This document shows positions 1-9,591 of a stretch of DNA of 64,000 nt, piece after piece. Origin of the DNA: Desulfomicrobium escambiense DSM 10707. GTDB lineage: Bacteria; Desulfobacterota; Desulfovibrionia; Desulfovibrionales; Desulfomicrobiaceae. Made by a program: the position numbers and the translations under genes. The notes beneath the pieces were generated by a model, which worked only from the letters and a program-made list of their open reading frames with translations, was not told the origin of the DNA and did not search any database. Each line of letters begins with the position of its first letter. The stretch's first letter is position 1. Location: NCBI RefSeq assembly GCF_000428825.1, contig NZ_AUAR01000014.1:1-64000 (forward strand), written 5' to 3'.

Positions 1-562
<562 letters not shown>

Positions 563-669
563 AATTACCCCCTAATGAAATTACGTGTACTATATATAGT
601 TATGTTCGATTGCGGATCAATGCAGGCGGGACAATTCGAGGGCGCAGGACTTACGAGACGAGGTAATGG

Positions 670-742
670 AGCGGGAAACGGGACTCGAACCCGCAACCCT
701 CAGCTTGGAAGGCTGATGCTCTAGCCATTGAGCTACTCCCGC
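670..742 (-). tRNA. tRNA-Gly (anticodon TCC)
   Basis: The minus strand folds as a cloverleaf: seven-base acceptor stem starting GCGGGAG, an anticodon stem-loop with TCC, and a GGTTCGAGTCC T-arm. The discriminator base is T, and CCA is encoded at 669-667. It is the last tRNA before tuf in a Thr-Tyr-Gly-tuf unit. Confidence 0.96.
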
Positions 743-807
743 ATTTCATCTCAGTAGTCGAGCGACAGCCTAGACTGCCTCCTACTGTTTCTCACGGCAC
801 TATCTGG

Positions 808-890
808 TGGAGGGGGGAGGATTCGAACCTCCGAAGTCGTTCGACGACAGATTTACAGTCTGTTCCCTTTGGCCACTCGGGAACCCCTCC
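808..890 (-). tRNA. tRNA-Tyr (anticodon GTA)
   Basis: Class II tRNA with a long variable arm. It starts GGAGGGGTTCCCGAG, carries anticodon GTA in the loop CTGTAAA, and ends with discriminator A and an encoded CCA at 807-805. It is the middle tRNA of the Thr-Tyr-Gly cluster upstream of tuf. Confidence 0.96.
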
Positions 891-901
891 GCTCACCCTG
901 G

Positions 902-973
902 AGCTGGCGATGGGACTTGAACCCGCAACCTGCTGATTACAAGTCAGCTGCTCTACCATTGAGCTACGCCAGC
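902..973 (-). tRNA. tRNA-Thr (anticodon TGT)
   Basis: Cloverleaf starting GCTGGCGTAGCTCAATGG with anticodon TGT in the loop CTTGTAA, a standard T-arm, discriminator T and an encoded CCA at 901-899. It is the promoter-proximal tRNA of the tRNA-tuf unit. Confidence 0.96.
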
Positions 974-989
974 CCGTGAGAACGCATCC

Positions 990-1016
990 AATATGAGCAT
1001 TCATTTCCGATGGCAA
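990..1016 (-). promoter_or_regulatory. Possible promoter of the tRNA-tuf unit
   Basis: On the minus strand TTGCCA (1016-1011) is followed by CATATT (995-990), a -35/-10-like pair with a short 15-base spacer, just upstream of tRNA-Thr and downstream of the lpxC terminator. Position supports it; the match to consensus is only moderate. Confidence 0.35.
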
Positions 1017-1036
1017 GCATTTTTTTGTCCAACGGC

Positions 1037-1063
1037 AAAAAAAAAAGCGCCTCGCGGCGCTTT
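1037..1063 (-). terminator. Rho-independent terminator after lpxC
   Basis: On the minus strand the stem AAAGCGCC / GGCGCTTT with a four-base loop is followed by an uninterrupted T run. It lies just after the lpxC stop codon and separates that operon from the tRNA-tuf unit. Confidence 0.93.
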
Positions 1064-1067
1064 CGGC

Positions 1068-1991
1068 TCATGCCCAGGCGGGCACACCCACTGGAACAAT
1101 TTCGGGTTCATGCTTGCGCGATGCGGACGATCCCCCTTCCACATTCACAAACTCAAGATATTCCGAGCTATTGCCGAAAAGATAGCGCATGAAGCGATTG
1201 TTGAAGTCGTGGCCGGAACACGAAACCTCAAAATGTCCCCACAGACGGCGCTTGCCAACCGCAATGTCGCCCATGAAGTCGAGTATCTTGTGCCGCACCA
1301 TTTCGTCCTCGAAACGCAGCCCTTCCGGGTTCACCACCCCATAGTCGTCGAAGACAACGGCGTTTTCGAGAGTCCCACCAAGGGCCAGGCCGTTCTTCTG
1401 CAGCCACTCCACATCCTTCATGAACCCGAAGGTCCGGGCCCGCGCGATGCGATAGGAGAAAGAGAGCGGCGAAGACTCGAAACTGTATGCCTGGTCGCCG
1501 ATCATCGGATGGGCAAAGGAAATGGCGTAGTCGATCCGCAGACCGTTGTATGGCTTGACGCTGACGCGCTTGCCGCCCTGCTCGAACACCAGGGGCCGCA
1601 CGACCTTGGCGACGCGCCGGGGCCGATCAAGCAACCGGATGCCGGCGGAATTGATGAGATAGACGTAGACCGAGGCGCTGCCGTCCAGGATCGGGATCTC
1701 CTCGCCATCGACCTCGACGATGACGTTGTCGATCTCGAGGCCCACAAGGGCAGCCAAAAGATGCTCCACCGTGGAAACCTTGGCCTGGTCGGTGCCAAGC
1801 GTCGTGGCCAATCCGGTCCCGACGACACGGCCGGGCTCGGGAACAACCATGTGCCGACCGGACGTGTTGCAGAGGGAAAACACAACACCCGTATCCGCCG
1901 GAGCTGGCTTGAGGACCATCTCGACCTTCTGACCGCTGTGCAGCCCGACTCCGGAGCACCGAATTTCTTTTTTGAGGGTCGTCTGTTTCAT
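1068..1991 (-). CDS. lpxC: UDP-3-O-acyl-N-acetylglucosamine deacetylase
   Basis: This zinc enzyme catalyses the committed step of lipid A synthesis in the cytoplasm, which implies a Gram-negative outer membrane. The 307-residue length matches the family (about 305). Family features visible are the N-terminal GVGLHSG, the zinc-ligand region STVEHLLAAL, and the second zinc/catalytic region HKILDFMGDI. It is the last gene of a minus-strand run rex-rpmE-prfA-prmC-lpxC and is closed by a strong terminator. The 124 bases between it and prmC hold no clear terminator, so read-through from prmC is plausible. No good Shine-Dalgarno sequence precedes the ATG. Confidence 0.97.
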   Translation of the reverse strand: MKQTTLKKEIRCSGVGLHSGQKVEMVLKPAPADTGVVFSLCNTSGRHMVVPEPGRVVGTGLATTLGTDQAKVSTVEHLLAALVGLEIDNVIVEVDGEEIPILDGSASVYVYLINSAGIRLLDRPRRVAKVVRPLVFEQGGKRVSVKPYNGLRIDYAISFAHPMIGDQAYSFESSPLSFSYRIARARTFGFMKDVEWLQKNGLALGGTLENAVVFDDYGVVNPEGLRFEDEMVRHKILDFMGDIAVGKRRLWGHFEVSCSGHDFNNRFMRYLFGNSSEYLEFVNVEGGSSASRKHEPEIVPVGVPAWA

Positions 1992-2115
1992 GTCATGCCA
2001 ACATCAATTATCATGCCACCGCGACTTGCAAAGTAATGTCTTGAAATAAAAGGCTGCACCAGGCGAGACCAGGGATTTGTCAGCCTGTCGTTTGTTTTGA
2101 ACAACATGGTAGGTG

Positions 2116-2958
2116 CTAAAAAACAACAACCACGAGCCGATCAAAGCCTGCATGATCTGCGTGCACACTGACGTGCCGGGCCATCGCGGCAAACAGTTCG
2201 ATCATGGCATCCCCTTGGGAATGATCGATTTCACAGAGCAGCATCGTGCCCGCACGCACCACCCCCTGAAGGTCTGCTGCGAGCCGGCGGTAGAGATCCA
2301 GCCCGTCACGACCGGCGAACAGGGCCAGCCAAGGCTCATGTCCGAGAACTTCGGAACTCATCGACTCGCGGGTGTCTTCCGGCACGTACGGGAGATTGGC
2401 CAGGATGATGTCGATACCTCCCAAATCAATGCCCTGGACAAGGTCACCTCGTATAAATGCGATGCGTCTCTCGACGCCGTGCCTTCGCGCGTTTCGCCTG
2501 GCCGTGGCCAGCGCGTTTGGCGAGATGTCGACGGCTGTGACATGAAAACACGGGAACATCGCGGCGCAGGTCACAGCCAGGGCGCCGCTTCCTGTTCCAA
2601 TATCCAGCACCCGGAGGTCAGCGTCTCGGGCAACCTTCCCCAGCAGGTGGTCGACCATGAGTTCCGTTTCGGGCCGGGGAATGAGCACGCTGGGGTTCAC
2701 TTCGAAATCGAGCCCGTAGAATTCCTTGTGTCCAAGCAGGTAGGCGACAGGCTCACCGCGCAGCCTGCGCACCGCAAGAGATTCAAAGGCGGCTAATGCC
2801 TCCGCGGAAACTTCTGAACGAGAGTCGAGAAGCATCTCCAAGCGGGAAAGATTCAGAACATGGGCAAGAAGAACCTGTGCGGAAAGACGCGGAGAATCGA
2901 TCCCGGCCGCATCGAATCGGGCTTCCCAGAGAGCGACTATTTCGCGGCGGGAGTTCAT
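2116..2958 (-). CDS. prmC: Peptide chain release factor N(5)-glutamine methyltransferase
   Basis: PrmC methylates the glutamine of the GGQ motif in release factors, and its substrate gene prfA lies directly upstream. The 280-residue protein has the N-terminal helical domain, a SAM-binding motif I LDIGTGSGALAVT around residue 120, the acidic motif AVDIS, and the substrate-glutamine pocket. That pocket normally reads NPPY; here it is NLPYVP, with Leu in place of the first Pro. The flanking EVLGHEPWLALFAGRDG block is typical, so I keep the assignment. It is separated from prfA by 25 bases and is probably in the same transcript. Confidence 0.95.
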   Translation of the reverse strand: MNSRREIVALWEARFDAAGIDSPRLSAQVLLAHVLNLSRLEMLLDSRSEVSAEALAAFESLAVRRLRGEPVAYLLGHKEFYGLDFEVNPSVLIPRPETELMVDHLLGKVARDADLRVLDIGTGSGALAVTCAAMFPCFHVTAVDISPNALATARRNARRHGVERRIAFIRGDLVQGIDLGGIDIILANLPYVPEDTRESMSSEVLGHEPWLALFAGRDGLDLYRRLAADLQGVVRAGTMLLCEIDHSQGDAMIELFAAMARHVSVHADHAGFDRLVVVVF

Positions 2959-2983
2959 GGCGCAAGAAAAAAGCCGAGTTTCC

Positions 2984-4045
<1,062 letters not shown>

Positions 4046-4078
4046 AAAGGCCTACGATATTTTCAACCAGCTGAAAAA

Positions 4079-4288
4079 CTACTTATTCAGGCCGGCGTAC
4101 TTCTTGCGGAAACGGTCGATGCGGCCAGCGGAGTCGATGAAACGCTGCTCGCCGGTGAAAAACGGGTGGCAGTGGGAACAAATTTCGATCCCCAGCTCGG
4201 GCCCGATGGCCGTGCGGGTGACAAACTCATAACCACAGGCGCAACGAACCTTGGTTTCGTAGACTTTGGGATGCAGATCTTTTTTCAT
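4079..4288 (-). CDS. rpmE: 50S ribosomal protein L31 (zinc-binding form)
   Basis: A 69-residue ribosomal protein of the large subunit, beginning [20 protein letters not shown]. The CxC (RCACG) and CxxC (CSHCH) pairs are the zinc ligands of the C+ form of L31. A longer frame begins six codons upstream, but GGAGG (4298-4294) sits five bases before the ATG at 4288, which fixes the start. It lies between rex and prfA on the same strand. Confidence 0.96.
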   Translation of the reverse strand: MKKDLHPKVYETKVRCACGYEFVTRTAIGPELGIEICSHCHPFFTGEQRFIDSAGRIDRFRKKYAGLNK

Positions 4289-4386
4289 GAGAACCTCCAG
4301 TTTCAAAAGAGAGAGGACAACTATACCACTCGAAGACGATTGGCAAGTCGAATTTGTGGGATTTCACATCCCGGCCTGCAAAGGTT

Positions 4387-5031
4387 CTATGAGATCCCTT
4401 TGGCCTGATTGAGGGAAATGTTGAACGCGACGGAAAAAATGTGGTGCATGAAATCCACATATTCCACGGCCACGTTTTCCGGAGCGGTTATGCGGGCGGG
4501 TGCGAAGTTGACGATGCCGCGGACACCGGCCTCGATCAGATAGTTCGCAGCACGCTGGGCGCGCTCGGGGGGAGTCGTGATGATGCCGATTTCGATGTTG
4601 AGTTCGTGGACTTTTTCCTTGAGACGCCTGGAACAGACGACTTCAAGGCCGGCCACTTCCTCGCCGATCTTGAAGGGATCGCAATCAAACGCGCCGACAA
4701 GGATGAACCCGCGGCGCCTGAAAATCCCGTGCCGCAGCAAAGCCCGGCCCAGGTTGCCGACGCCCACGAGGGCGACGTTCCAGGTCCGGTCTATGCCCAG
4801 GGACTGCTTGATCGCCGTGAGGAGGTCCTGCACGTAGTACCCGACCCCGCGCACGCCGAACTCTCCAAAGTAAGCCAAATCCTTACGGATTTGAGAGGGA
4901 TTCACACCGCAGGCGCGAGCCAGCCCGTCGGAGGAGATGACGGAGTCACCCTCCTGCAAAAGCGTTTCAAGGACCTGGACGTAGACGGCCAGTCTTTGAA
5001 TGGTGGCGCGTGGGATGTGAGCGCTTTTCAA
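4387..5031 (-). CDS. rex: Redox-sensing transcriptional repressor Rex
   Basis: Rex binds DNA when the NAD+/NADH ratio is high and is released by NADH. The 214-residue protein has an N-terminal winged helix (ACGVNPSQIRKDLAYFGEFG, residues about 40-60) and a Rossmann domain with GVGNLGRAL; the C-terminal domain-swap helix ends the protein. The start is TTG, preceded by GGAG at a suitable distance. It follows the ATP synthase genes after a strong terminator. A Rex-like site lies upstream of that atp operon, which suggests Rex controls its neighbours. Confidence 0.96.
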   Translation of the reverse strand: MKSAHIPRATIQRLAVYVQVLETLLQEGDSVISSDGLARACGVNPSQIRKDLAYFGEFGVRGVGYYVQDLLTAIKQSLGIDRTWNVALVGVGNLGRALLRHGIFRRRGFILVGAFDCDPFKIGEEVAGLEVVCSRRLKEKVHELNIEIGIITTPPERAQRAANYLIEAGVRGIVNFAPARITAPENVAVEYVDFMHHIFSVAFNISLNQAKGIS

Positions 5032-5073
5032 AATAACTCCAATAACTCTCTTCGCGTTCTGCGTGATGATGCT

Positions 5074-5102
5074 AAAAAAAGGGGAGGTGGTACCTCCCCT
5101 TT
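5074..5102 (-). terminator. Rho-independent terminator after atpE
   Basis: On the minus strand GGGGAGGT-ACC-ACCTCCCC is followed by seven T residues. It closes the atpZ-I-B-E transcript before rex. Confidence 0.95.
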
Positions 5103-5115
5103 ATTACGCAAGCAG

Positions 5116-5439
5116 TTAGCCGACGAAGGGGTTGGCGAACAGCAGGATCAGGTTGACGACCAGGGCGTAGATGGCCAGAGATTCGATCATGGCCAGACCG
5201 ATCAGCATGGTCACGGTGATCTTGCCGGAAGCTTCGGGGTTGCGGGCGGTGCCTTCGCAAGCAGCCTTCAGGCCCAGGCCCTGAGCGATACCGCAACCGG
5301 CGGCGGCGATGGCCATGCCGAGGGCGGCGGCCCAGGAGATGGTGGAGATGACTTCAGGAGCGGCTTCGGCAGCGAAAGCGCAGGAAGCGACGGCGACCAG
5401 GGCGACAGTGGCCAGAACGGAAACGAACTTCTTACCCAT
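5116..5439 (-). CDS. atpE: ATP synthase subunit c with N-terminal signal-like extension
   Basis: Subunit c forms the membrane rotor ring of F1Fo ATP synthase. The 107 residues are longer than the usual 75-90 because a signal-peptide-like segment ([23 protein letters not shown]) precedes the hairpin. Helix 1 carries [10 protein letters not shown], the polar loop is ARNPEA, and helix 2 carries the ion-binding Glu86 in AMIESLAIY. Gln53, Glu86, Ser87 and Tyr91 coincide with ligands of Na+-translocating rings, but the Thr that follows Ser in those rings is Leu here. It is the last gene of the Fo unit and has a clear GGAGG. Confidence 0.96.
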   Translation of the reverse strand: MGKKFVSVLATVALVAVASCAFAAEAAPEVISTISWAAALGMAIAAAGCGIAQGLGLKAACEGTARNPEASGKITVTMLIGLAMIESLAIYALVVNLILLFANPFVG

Positions 5440-5496
5440 GATGAAAATCCTCCAAATAAAGTATAATGTTTTGGTCGAATGACCATTTCCCCCGAA

Positions 5497-6201
5497 TTAG
5501 TGAGCTTCTTCGAATGCGCCCTTCAGATAGAGCATGGACAGCATGAAGAAGACGAAGGCCTGGATGACGTCGGCCAGCATGAACAGAAAGTACATCGGAA
5601 CCGTGGAGACGATGGGCGCCAGCATGAACAGCAGGGCCAAAACGATGTCCTCACCGCGGATGTTTCCGAAAAGACGCAGCGACAGCGAGAGCATGCGCGC
5701 GAAGTGGCCGATGACCTCGATGGGGAACATCAAGGGCGCCATCCAGATCATGGGGCCGGTGAAATGGTGGATGTAATGGGTGCCATGAATCTTGAAGCCC
5801 CAGTACTGGTAATACACGAAGACGAACACGGCCATGGAGGCAGTCGTGTTGATGTTCGCCGTAGGCGCGTCGTTACCGGGGAACAGGCCGCCCAGGTTGC
5901 AGGTCAGGATGTAGATGAAAAGCGTCGCCAGAACGGGAAACACCTTCCGGCCGTCCTCACCCATGTTCGCGACCACGAAATCTTCCAGCCCGCCGACCAG
6001 CAACTCGAAAAAGTTCTGCAGCCCCCTTGGGACCAGCGAAATCTTCTTGGTGGCCATGGTCGAAACGAGAATCAGGATGATCATGAATGTCCAGGAGTAG
6101 AGGACATTGCCCGGTATCAGGCTGTGGCCGTGCGCATCGACGAGTCCAATGGCCTTGACCGCTTCCTCGACTAAGAAAATAGGATGTAAACCCCCTGCCA
6201 T
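5497..6201 (-). CDS. atpB: ATP synthase subunit a
   Basis: Subunit a is the static Fo channel protein that passes ions to the c ring. The 234-residue protein has about five to six membrane segments and the conserved fourth-helix block HFARMLSLSLRLFGNIRGED containing the essential Arg. A second conserved stretch lies in the last helix (MLADVIQAFVFFMLSMLYL). It lies between the subunit I gene and atpE; genes for the remaining Fo and F1 subunits are not in the window. Confidence 0.97.
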   Translation of the reverse strand: MAGGLHPIFLVEEAVKAIGLVDAHGHSLIPGNVLYSWTFMIILILVSTMATKKISLVPRGLQNFFELLVGGLEDFVVANMGEDGRKVFPVLATLFIYILTCNLGGLFPGNDAPTANINTTASMAVFVFVYYQYWGFKIHGTHYIHHFTGPMIWMAPLMFPIEVIGHFARMLSLSLRLFGNIRGEDIVLALLFMLAPIVSTVPMYFLFMLADVIQAFVFFMLSMLYLKGAFEEAH

Positions 6202-6203
6202 CT

Positions 6204-6620
6204 TTACGCCTCCTTAGAAGTTTTCCCCAAAATTTGTGACATTCCCCAAAGCAAAATATTTATCAGAACGGTTGAAAAACCGATCAGCAACCAAACTACC
6301 GAGGAGCCGTTCATGACAACCAGGACGTAGATGGCCAGGGCCGTCAGGGCGAGACGTCCGTAGAAGCTGAACATCTGGACCGCCACCGCGCCCTTGCGGA
6401 CGTATACCAACTCCTGGATCAACCGGGCCAAGGCCAGAAAGTTCAACGTCCCCAGCACTACCCCCGCGGCGAAGTCCACCCCACGGGAACCCAGCGCCAG
6501 CGCCGGCACCGCCGCGAAAAGGAAGTATACCTGCTGAGCCGCCATCCTGCGCACCTCGGGCACATGAAACCCACGTACGTACAGGGCGCGCTCAATCCTT
6601 TTCGTCAACGTCCGGAGCAT
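6204..6620 (-). CDS. atpI: ATP synthase subunit I family membrane protein
   Basis: A 138-residue protein with four predicted membrane segments, upstream of atpB and only two bases from it. Proteins of this family help assemble the c ring or import Mg2+ for it. Identity rests mostly on size, topology and position, since the family is poorly conserved. Its start overlaps the end of atpZ by 29 bases, so translation is probably coupled. Confidence 0.8.
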   Translation of the reverse strand: MLRTLTKRIERALYVRGFHVPEVRRMAAQQVYFLFAAVPALALGSRGVDFAAGVVLGTLNFLALARLIQELVYVRKGAVAVQMFSFYGRLALTALAIYVLVVMNGSSVVWLLIGFSTVLINILLWGMSQILGKTSKEA

Positions 6621-6855
6621 CGGCTTCCGCTTCCTTTCTCTGGATACGCCCCATTTCCCGGAACATGTTCCTGTAGCCGGCGATGATGCCGAAAATCAGG
6701 AAAAGGAGTGTCAGCCAAGGCTTCGTGTCAAAAAACCTGTCCAGATAGTATCCCATCGCCATGCCAACGATCACGCCGGACACGAGGTGGATCCCCATCA
6801 TGGAAGCTAGACCCAATGACTGGAAATGCTTATTTTTTTTCTTACCGAAAAACAT
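6592..6855 (-). CDS. atpZ: AtpZ/AtpI family protein
   Basis: An 87-residue protein with a basic N-terminus (FFGKKKNKHF), two membrane segments (MMGIHLVSGVIVGMAMGYYL and LTLLFLIFGIIAGYRNM) and an acidic tail. The GYYLDRFFDTKPWLTLLFLIFG pattern, given here only in outline, is typical of AtpZ. It is the first gene of the Fo operon, and a Rex-like site lies 36 bases upstream of its ATG. Confidence 0.85.
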   Translation of the reverse strand: MFFGKKKNKHFQSLGLASMMGIHLVSGVIVGMAMGYYLDRFFDTKPWLTLLFLIFGIIAGYRNMFREMGRIQRKEAEADAPDVDEKD

Positions 6856-6890
6856 TGGGTCATCTCAGAGGGCCGCCAGGGCCCAAGCAT

Positions 6891-6908
6891 TCGTGCAATA
6901 AATCACAA
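6891..6908. promoter_or_regulatory. Candidate Rex operator upstream of atpZ-I-B-E
   Basis: Read on the minus strand the site is TTGTGATTTATTGCACGA, that is TTGTG-N8-CACGA. Known Rex operators read TTGTG-N8-CACAA, so nine of ten half-site bases match with the right spacing. It lies 36 bases before the atpZ start, and rex itself is the next transcript downstream. Confidence 0.65.
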
Positions 6909-7114
6909 ACCGAAAATGGGGCTACCACAGCCCCCAACTTCGCGTCAATCAAAGTTTTGCGCAAAACCGAATTCTCCTGTCCCACCGCCGGGAAGCCTCA
7001 CGCCGTGACGGGCCCGCGGCTTGGCGCCCGACCCGGGCGACTTGCAAGCCGCGTTCATTCGCACTATGCGGACACAAAATCAATAAACTGGGGGCAGCCC
7101 CGCACCGAGCACCG

Positions 7115-9550
7115 ATGAAAAACACCGCCGAACTCAAAGTCCGCCAACTCGCCATAGAGCCCAACCCGCGAAGAATCCTGCGTGGCTCCGACATCCGCAA
7201 CGACGTCAATCCCGTCTGCCTCTTCCAGAACAGGGCCCGCAAGGCCCTGGAGATGGCCCTGTCCATCCCGGGCCTGGAGTACAACATATATGTCGCCGGT
7301 GAACCGGGACTCGGGCGGACCTACCTCGTCGAGAACTTTCTCCTGCCGCAGGCCCGCACCGCTCCCACGCCGCCCGACCTGGTCTACCTGAACAACTTCG
7401 AGAACCCGGACAAGCCGGTTCTGGTCAGCCTGGCCGCCGGCCAGGGCAAGATATTCAAGGATTACATGCAGCGCATGGTCAAGCGGCTGCGCCGCGACCT
7501 GCCCCGCCATTTCGAACAGGCCACCTATCTGCGCCTGCAGAACAAGCTGTTCACGAAGCTTGCCGTCGTGCGCGACGACCTGATGGACAAGATGGAGGAG
7601 GCTGCCCAGCGGAAAGGGTTCAGCCTGAACATCGACGAGGCGGGCGCCGTCTCCCTGACTCCTCTCTTGGACGGCAAGGTTCTCAGCTCCGAGGACTTCG
7701 AGCGCCTTGATTCCTCCCGCAAGAAAGTCATCAAGGACCAGAGCAGTTCCGTCCTGAACACCATCGCCGACCTTTCGCGCCAGGTGAACCGCAGCGAGCA
7801 GGAGTTCCGGGCCAAGGAACTGCAGCTGGCCCAGGAACATGCCGCGGGCCTGGTGGACCGCCTGCTCGGCCCCATCCGCAAGAAATTCTCCGAGAACAAG
7901 ACCCTGAAGGTCTACTTCGACGCATTCAAGGAAGACGTGCTCGAAAACCTGTCGCACTATCAGGGGCGCCCGGAACGCGAACAGCGCTCCCCGTCGGACC
8001 AGCAGGGCGAAAACATTTCAGAATCCTACTTCCAGCGCTACGACGTCAACCTCTTCGTGGACAACTCCACCCTGACCGGCGCGCCCGTGGTCAAGGAGAT
8101 CAACCCGGGATTCTTCAACCTCCTCGGCTGCATCGAACGCGAAACCGAATGGGGCACCTACTACACGGACTTCTCCCTCATCCGGGCCGGCGCCGTGCAC
8201 CGCGCCAACGGGGGGTTTCTCATCCTACGCGTGGAGGACCTCCTGGCCCATCCTGTCGCCTGGGAAGGGCTGCTCCGCTGCCTGCGCAACCGGCACTCGA
8301 ACCTGGACGACCCCACGGACCATTACGACATCCTGCGGACCAGGACCATCAGCCCGGACCCCATCCCGCTCTCCCTCAAGGTCATCCTCATCGGCGACGA
8401 CGAGACCTACGAACTGCTGTACATGCACGACGAGCGGTTCCGGAAGATATTCAAAATCAAGGCCCACATCCAGGACACCGTGGAACGCACGGCCGAGTCC
8501 ATCACGGGCTACGCCCAGACCCTGGACCGCGCCGCCCGAGAAAGCGGCCTGCGCGGCTTCACCAAGGACGCCTACGCGGAACTGGTGGACTACTCCACGC
8601 GCATGGCCGAAGACCGTGAACGCCTCTCGCTGCACTTCTCGCACCTGCGGGAGATCATGATCGAGGCCAACGCCATCGCCGCGGGCCAGGACAGGAAGAC
8701 CATCGACGCCCCCATCGTCAAGCAGGCCCTGGACGAACGCGAATACCGCACCAATCTCTACCAGGAGGAGTTCCTGCGCGAGTACGACCGCAAGTCCATC
8801 AAGGTCCGGACTCAGGGCGAAGGGGTCGGCGTGGCCAACGGCCTGTCCGTGACCCAGGTCGGCGACTACGTCATGGGCCTGCCGCACCAGATCTCCTGCA
8901 CCGTGGGCGTCGGCCACGGCGGCATCATGGACCTCGAACGCGAGGCGGAACTCGGGGGGCCCATCCATACCAAGGGCATGATGATCCTCAAGAGCTACTT
9001 CGTGAATCTTTTCGCCCGCAACAAACCCATCGTGCTCACCGGAAGCCTGTGCTTCGAGCAGAGCTACGCCCACGTGGACGGGGACTCGGCTTCGGGCGCC
9101 GAACTGGCCGCCCTCCTCTCGGCCCTCTCGGGGGTGCCCATCCGCCTGGACCTCGCCTTCACCGGGGCCGTGTCCCAGTCCGGGGCCATCATGGCCGTGG
9201 GCGGGGTGACGCACAAGGTGGAGGGGTTCTTCGAAGTCTGCCGCCGACGCGGGCTGACGGGACAACAGGGCGTCCTGCTGCCCAGGGACAACATCGTTCA
9301 CCTGGTCCTGCGTGAAAACGTCCTGCAGGCCGTCAGGGACGGACAGTTCCACATCCACCCCGTGAGCACCATCGAGGAGGCCATGGAGATTCTGACGGGC
9401 ATGCGCGCGGGCACGCGCCTCAAGGACGGCCGGTTCTCGCCGAAGTCCCTGTATGTCGCCGTGGACGAAAGGCTGTCCGAGCTGGCGGTCCTGGCCGACA
9501 AGAAATGCGCCATGCCCAGGCGCAAGGCCGCAAAAAAGCCCGGGGCCTGA
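7115..9550 (+). CDS. Lon-family ATP-dependent protease (AAA_32 / LonB-like)
   Basis: An 811-residue cytoplasmic protease with an N-terminal AAA region, a long helical insertion (about 110-290) and a C-terminal Lon protease domain (about 570-770). The catalytic dyad is visible as Ser658 in GDSASGAE and Lys701 in THKVEGF, 43 residues apart as in classical Lon. The P-loop reads GEPGLGRT, with Arg where Lys is usual, and the Walker B-like GGFLILRVEDLL lacks the first Asp. I believe the Arg is common in this subfamily. The gene stands alone on the plus strand, and its last codons overlap the terminator of the convergent tolC-like gene. Confidence 0.9.
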   Translation: MKNTAELKVRQLAIEPNPRRILRGSDIRNDVNPVCLFQNRARKALEMALSIPGLEYNIYVAGEPGLGRTYLVENFLLPQARTAPTPPDLVYLNNFENPDKPVLVSLAAGQGKIFKDYMQRMVKRLRRDLPRHFEQATYLRLQNKLFTKLAVVRDDLMDKMEEAAQRKGFSLNIDEAGAVSLTPLLDGKVLSSEDFERLDSSRKKVIKDQSSSVLNTIADLSRQVNRSEQEFRAKELQLAQEHAAGLVDRLLGPIRKKFSENKTLKVYFDAFKEDVLENLSHYQGRPEREQRSPSDQQGENISESYFQRYDVNLFVDNSTLTGAPVVKEINPGFFNLLGCIERETEWGTYYTDFSLIRAGAVHRANGGFLILRVEDLLAHPVAWEGLLRCLRNRHSNLDDPTDHYDILRTRTISPDPIPLSLKVILIGDDETYELLYMHDERFRKIFKIKAHIQDTVERTAESITGYAQTLDRAARESGLRGFTKDAYAELVDYSTRMAEDRERLSLHFSHLREIMIEANAIAAGQDRKTIDAPIVKQALDEREYRTNLYQEEFLREYDRKSIKVRTQGEGVGVANGLSVTQVGDYVMGLPHQISCTVGVGHGGIMDLEREAELGGPIHTKGMMILKSYFVNLFARNKPIVLTGSLCFEQSYAHVDGDSASGAELAALLSALSGVPIRLDLAFTGAVSQSGAIMAVGGVTHKVEGFFEVCRRRGLTGQQGVLLPRDNIVHLVLRENVLQAVRDGQFHIHPVSTIEEAMEILTGMRAGTRLKDGRFSPKSLYVAVDERLSELAVLADKKCAMPRRKAAKKPGA

Positions 9551-9563
9551 GGGCACCCGGGCT
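9532..9563 (-). terminator. Terminator of the tolC-like gene, inside the 3' end of the Lon-like gene
   Basis: On the minus strand AGCCCGGG / CCCGGGCT encloses an 11-base loop and is followed by six T residues. It overlaps the last codons and stop of the convergent protease gene, where the T run corresponds to two Lys codons. Confidence 0.88.
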
Positions 9564-9591
9564 CTGACGTTCATTTTCCCCGTATGGCTGG

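Noticed and set aside
1500-1960. Several 60-130 codon frames inside lpxC and similar ones inside other genes
   Set aside because: All are other-frame shadows of conserved genes, without ribosome sites or domains.
4289-4306. Six-codon N-terminal extension of L31
   Set aside because: It contains the ribosome binding site of the real start at 4288.
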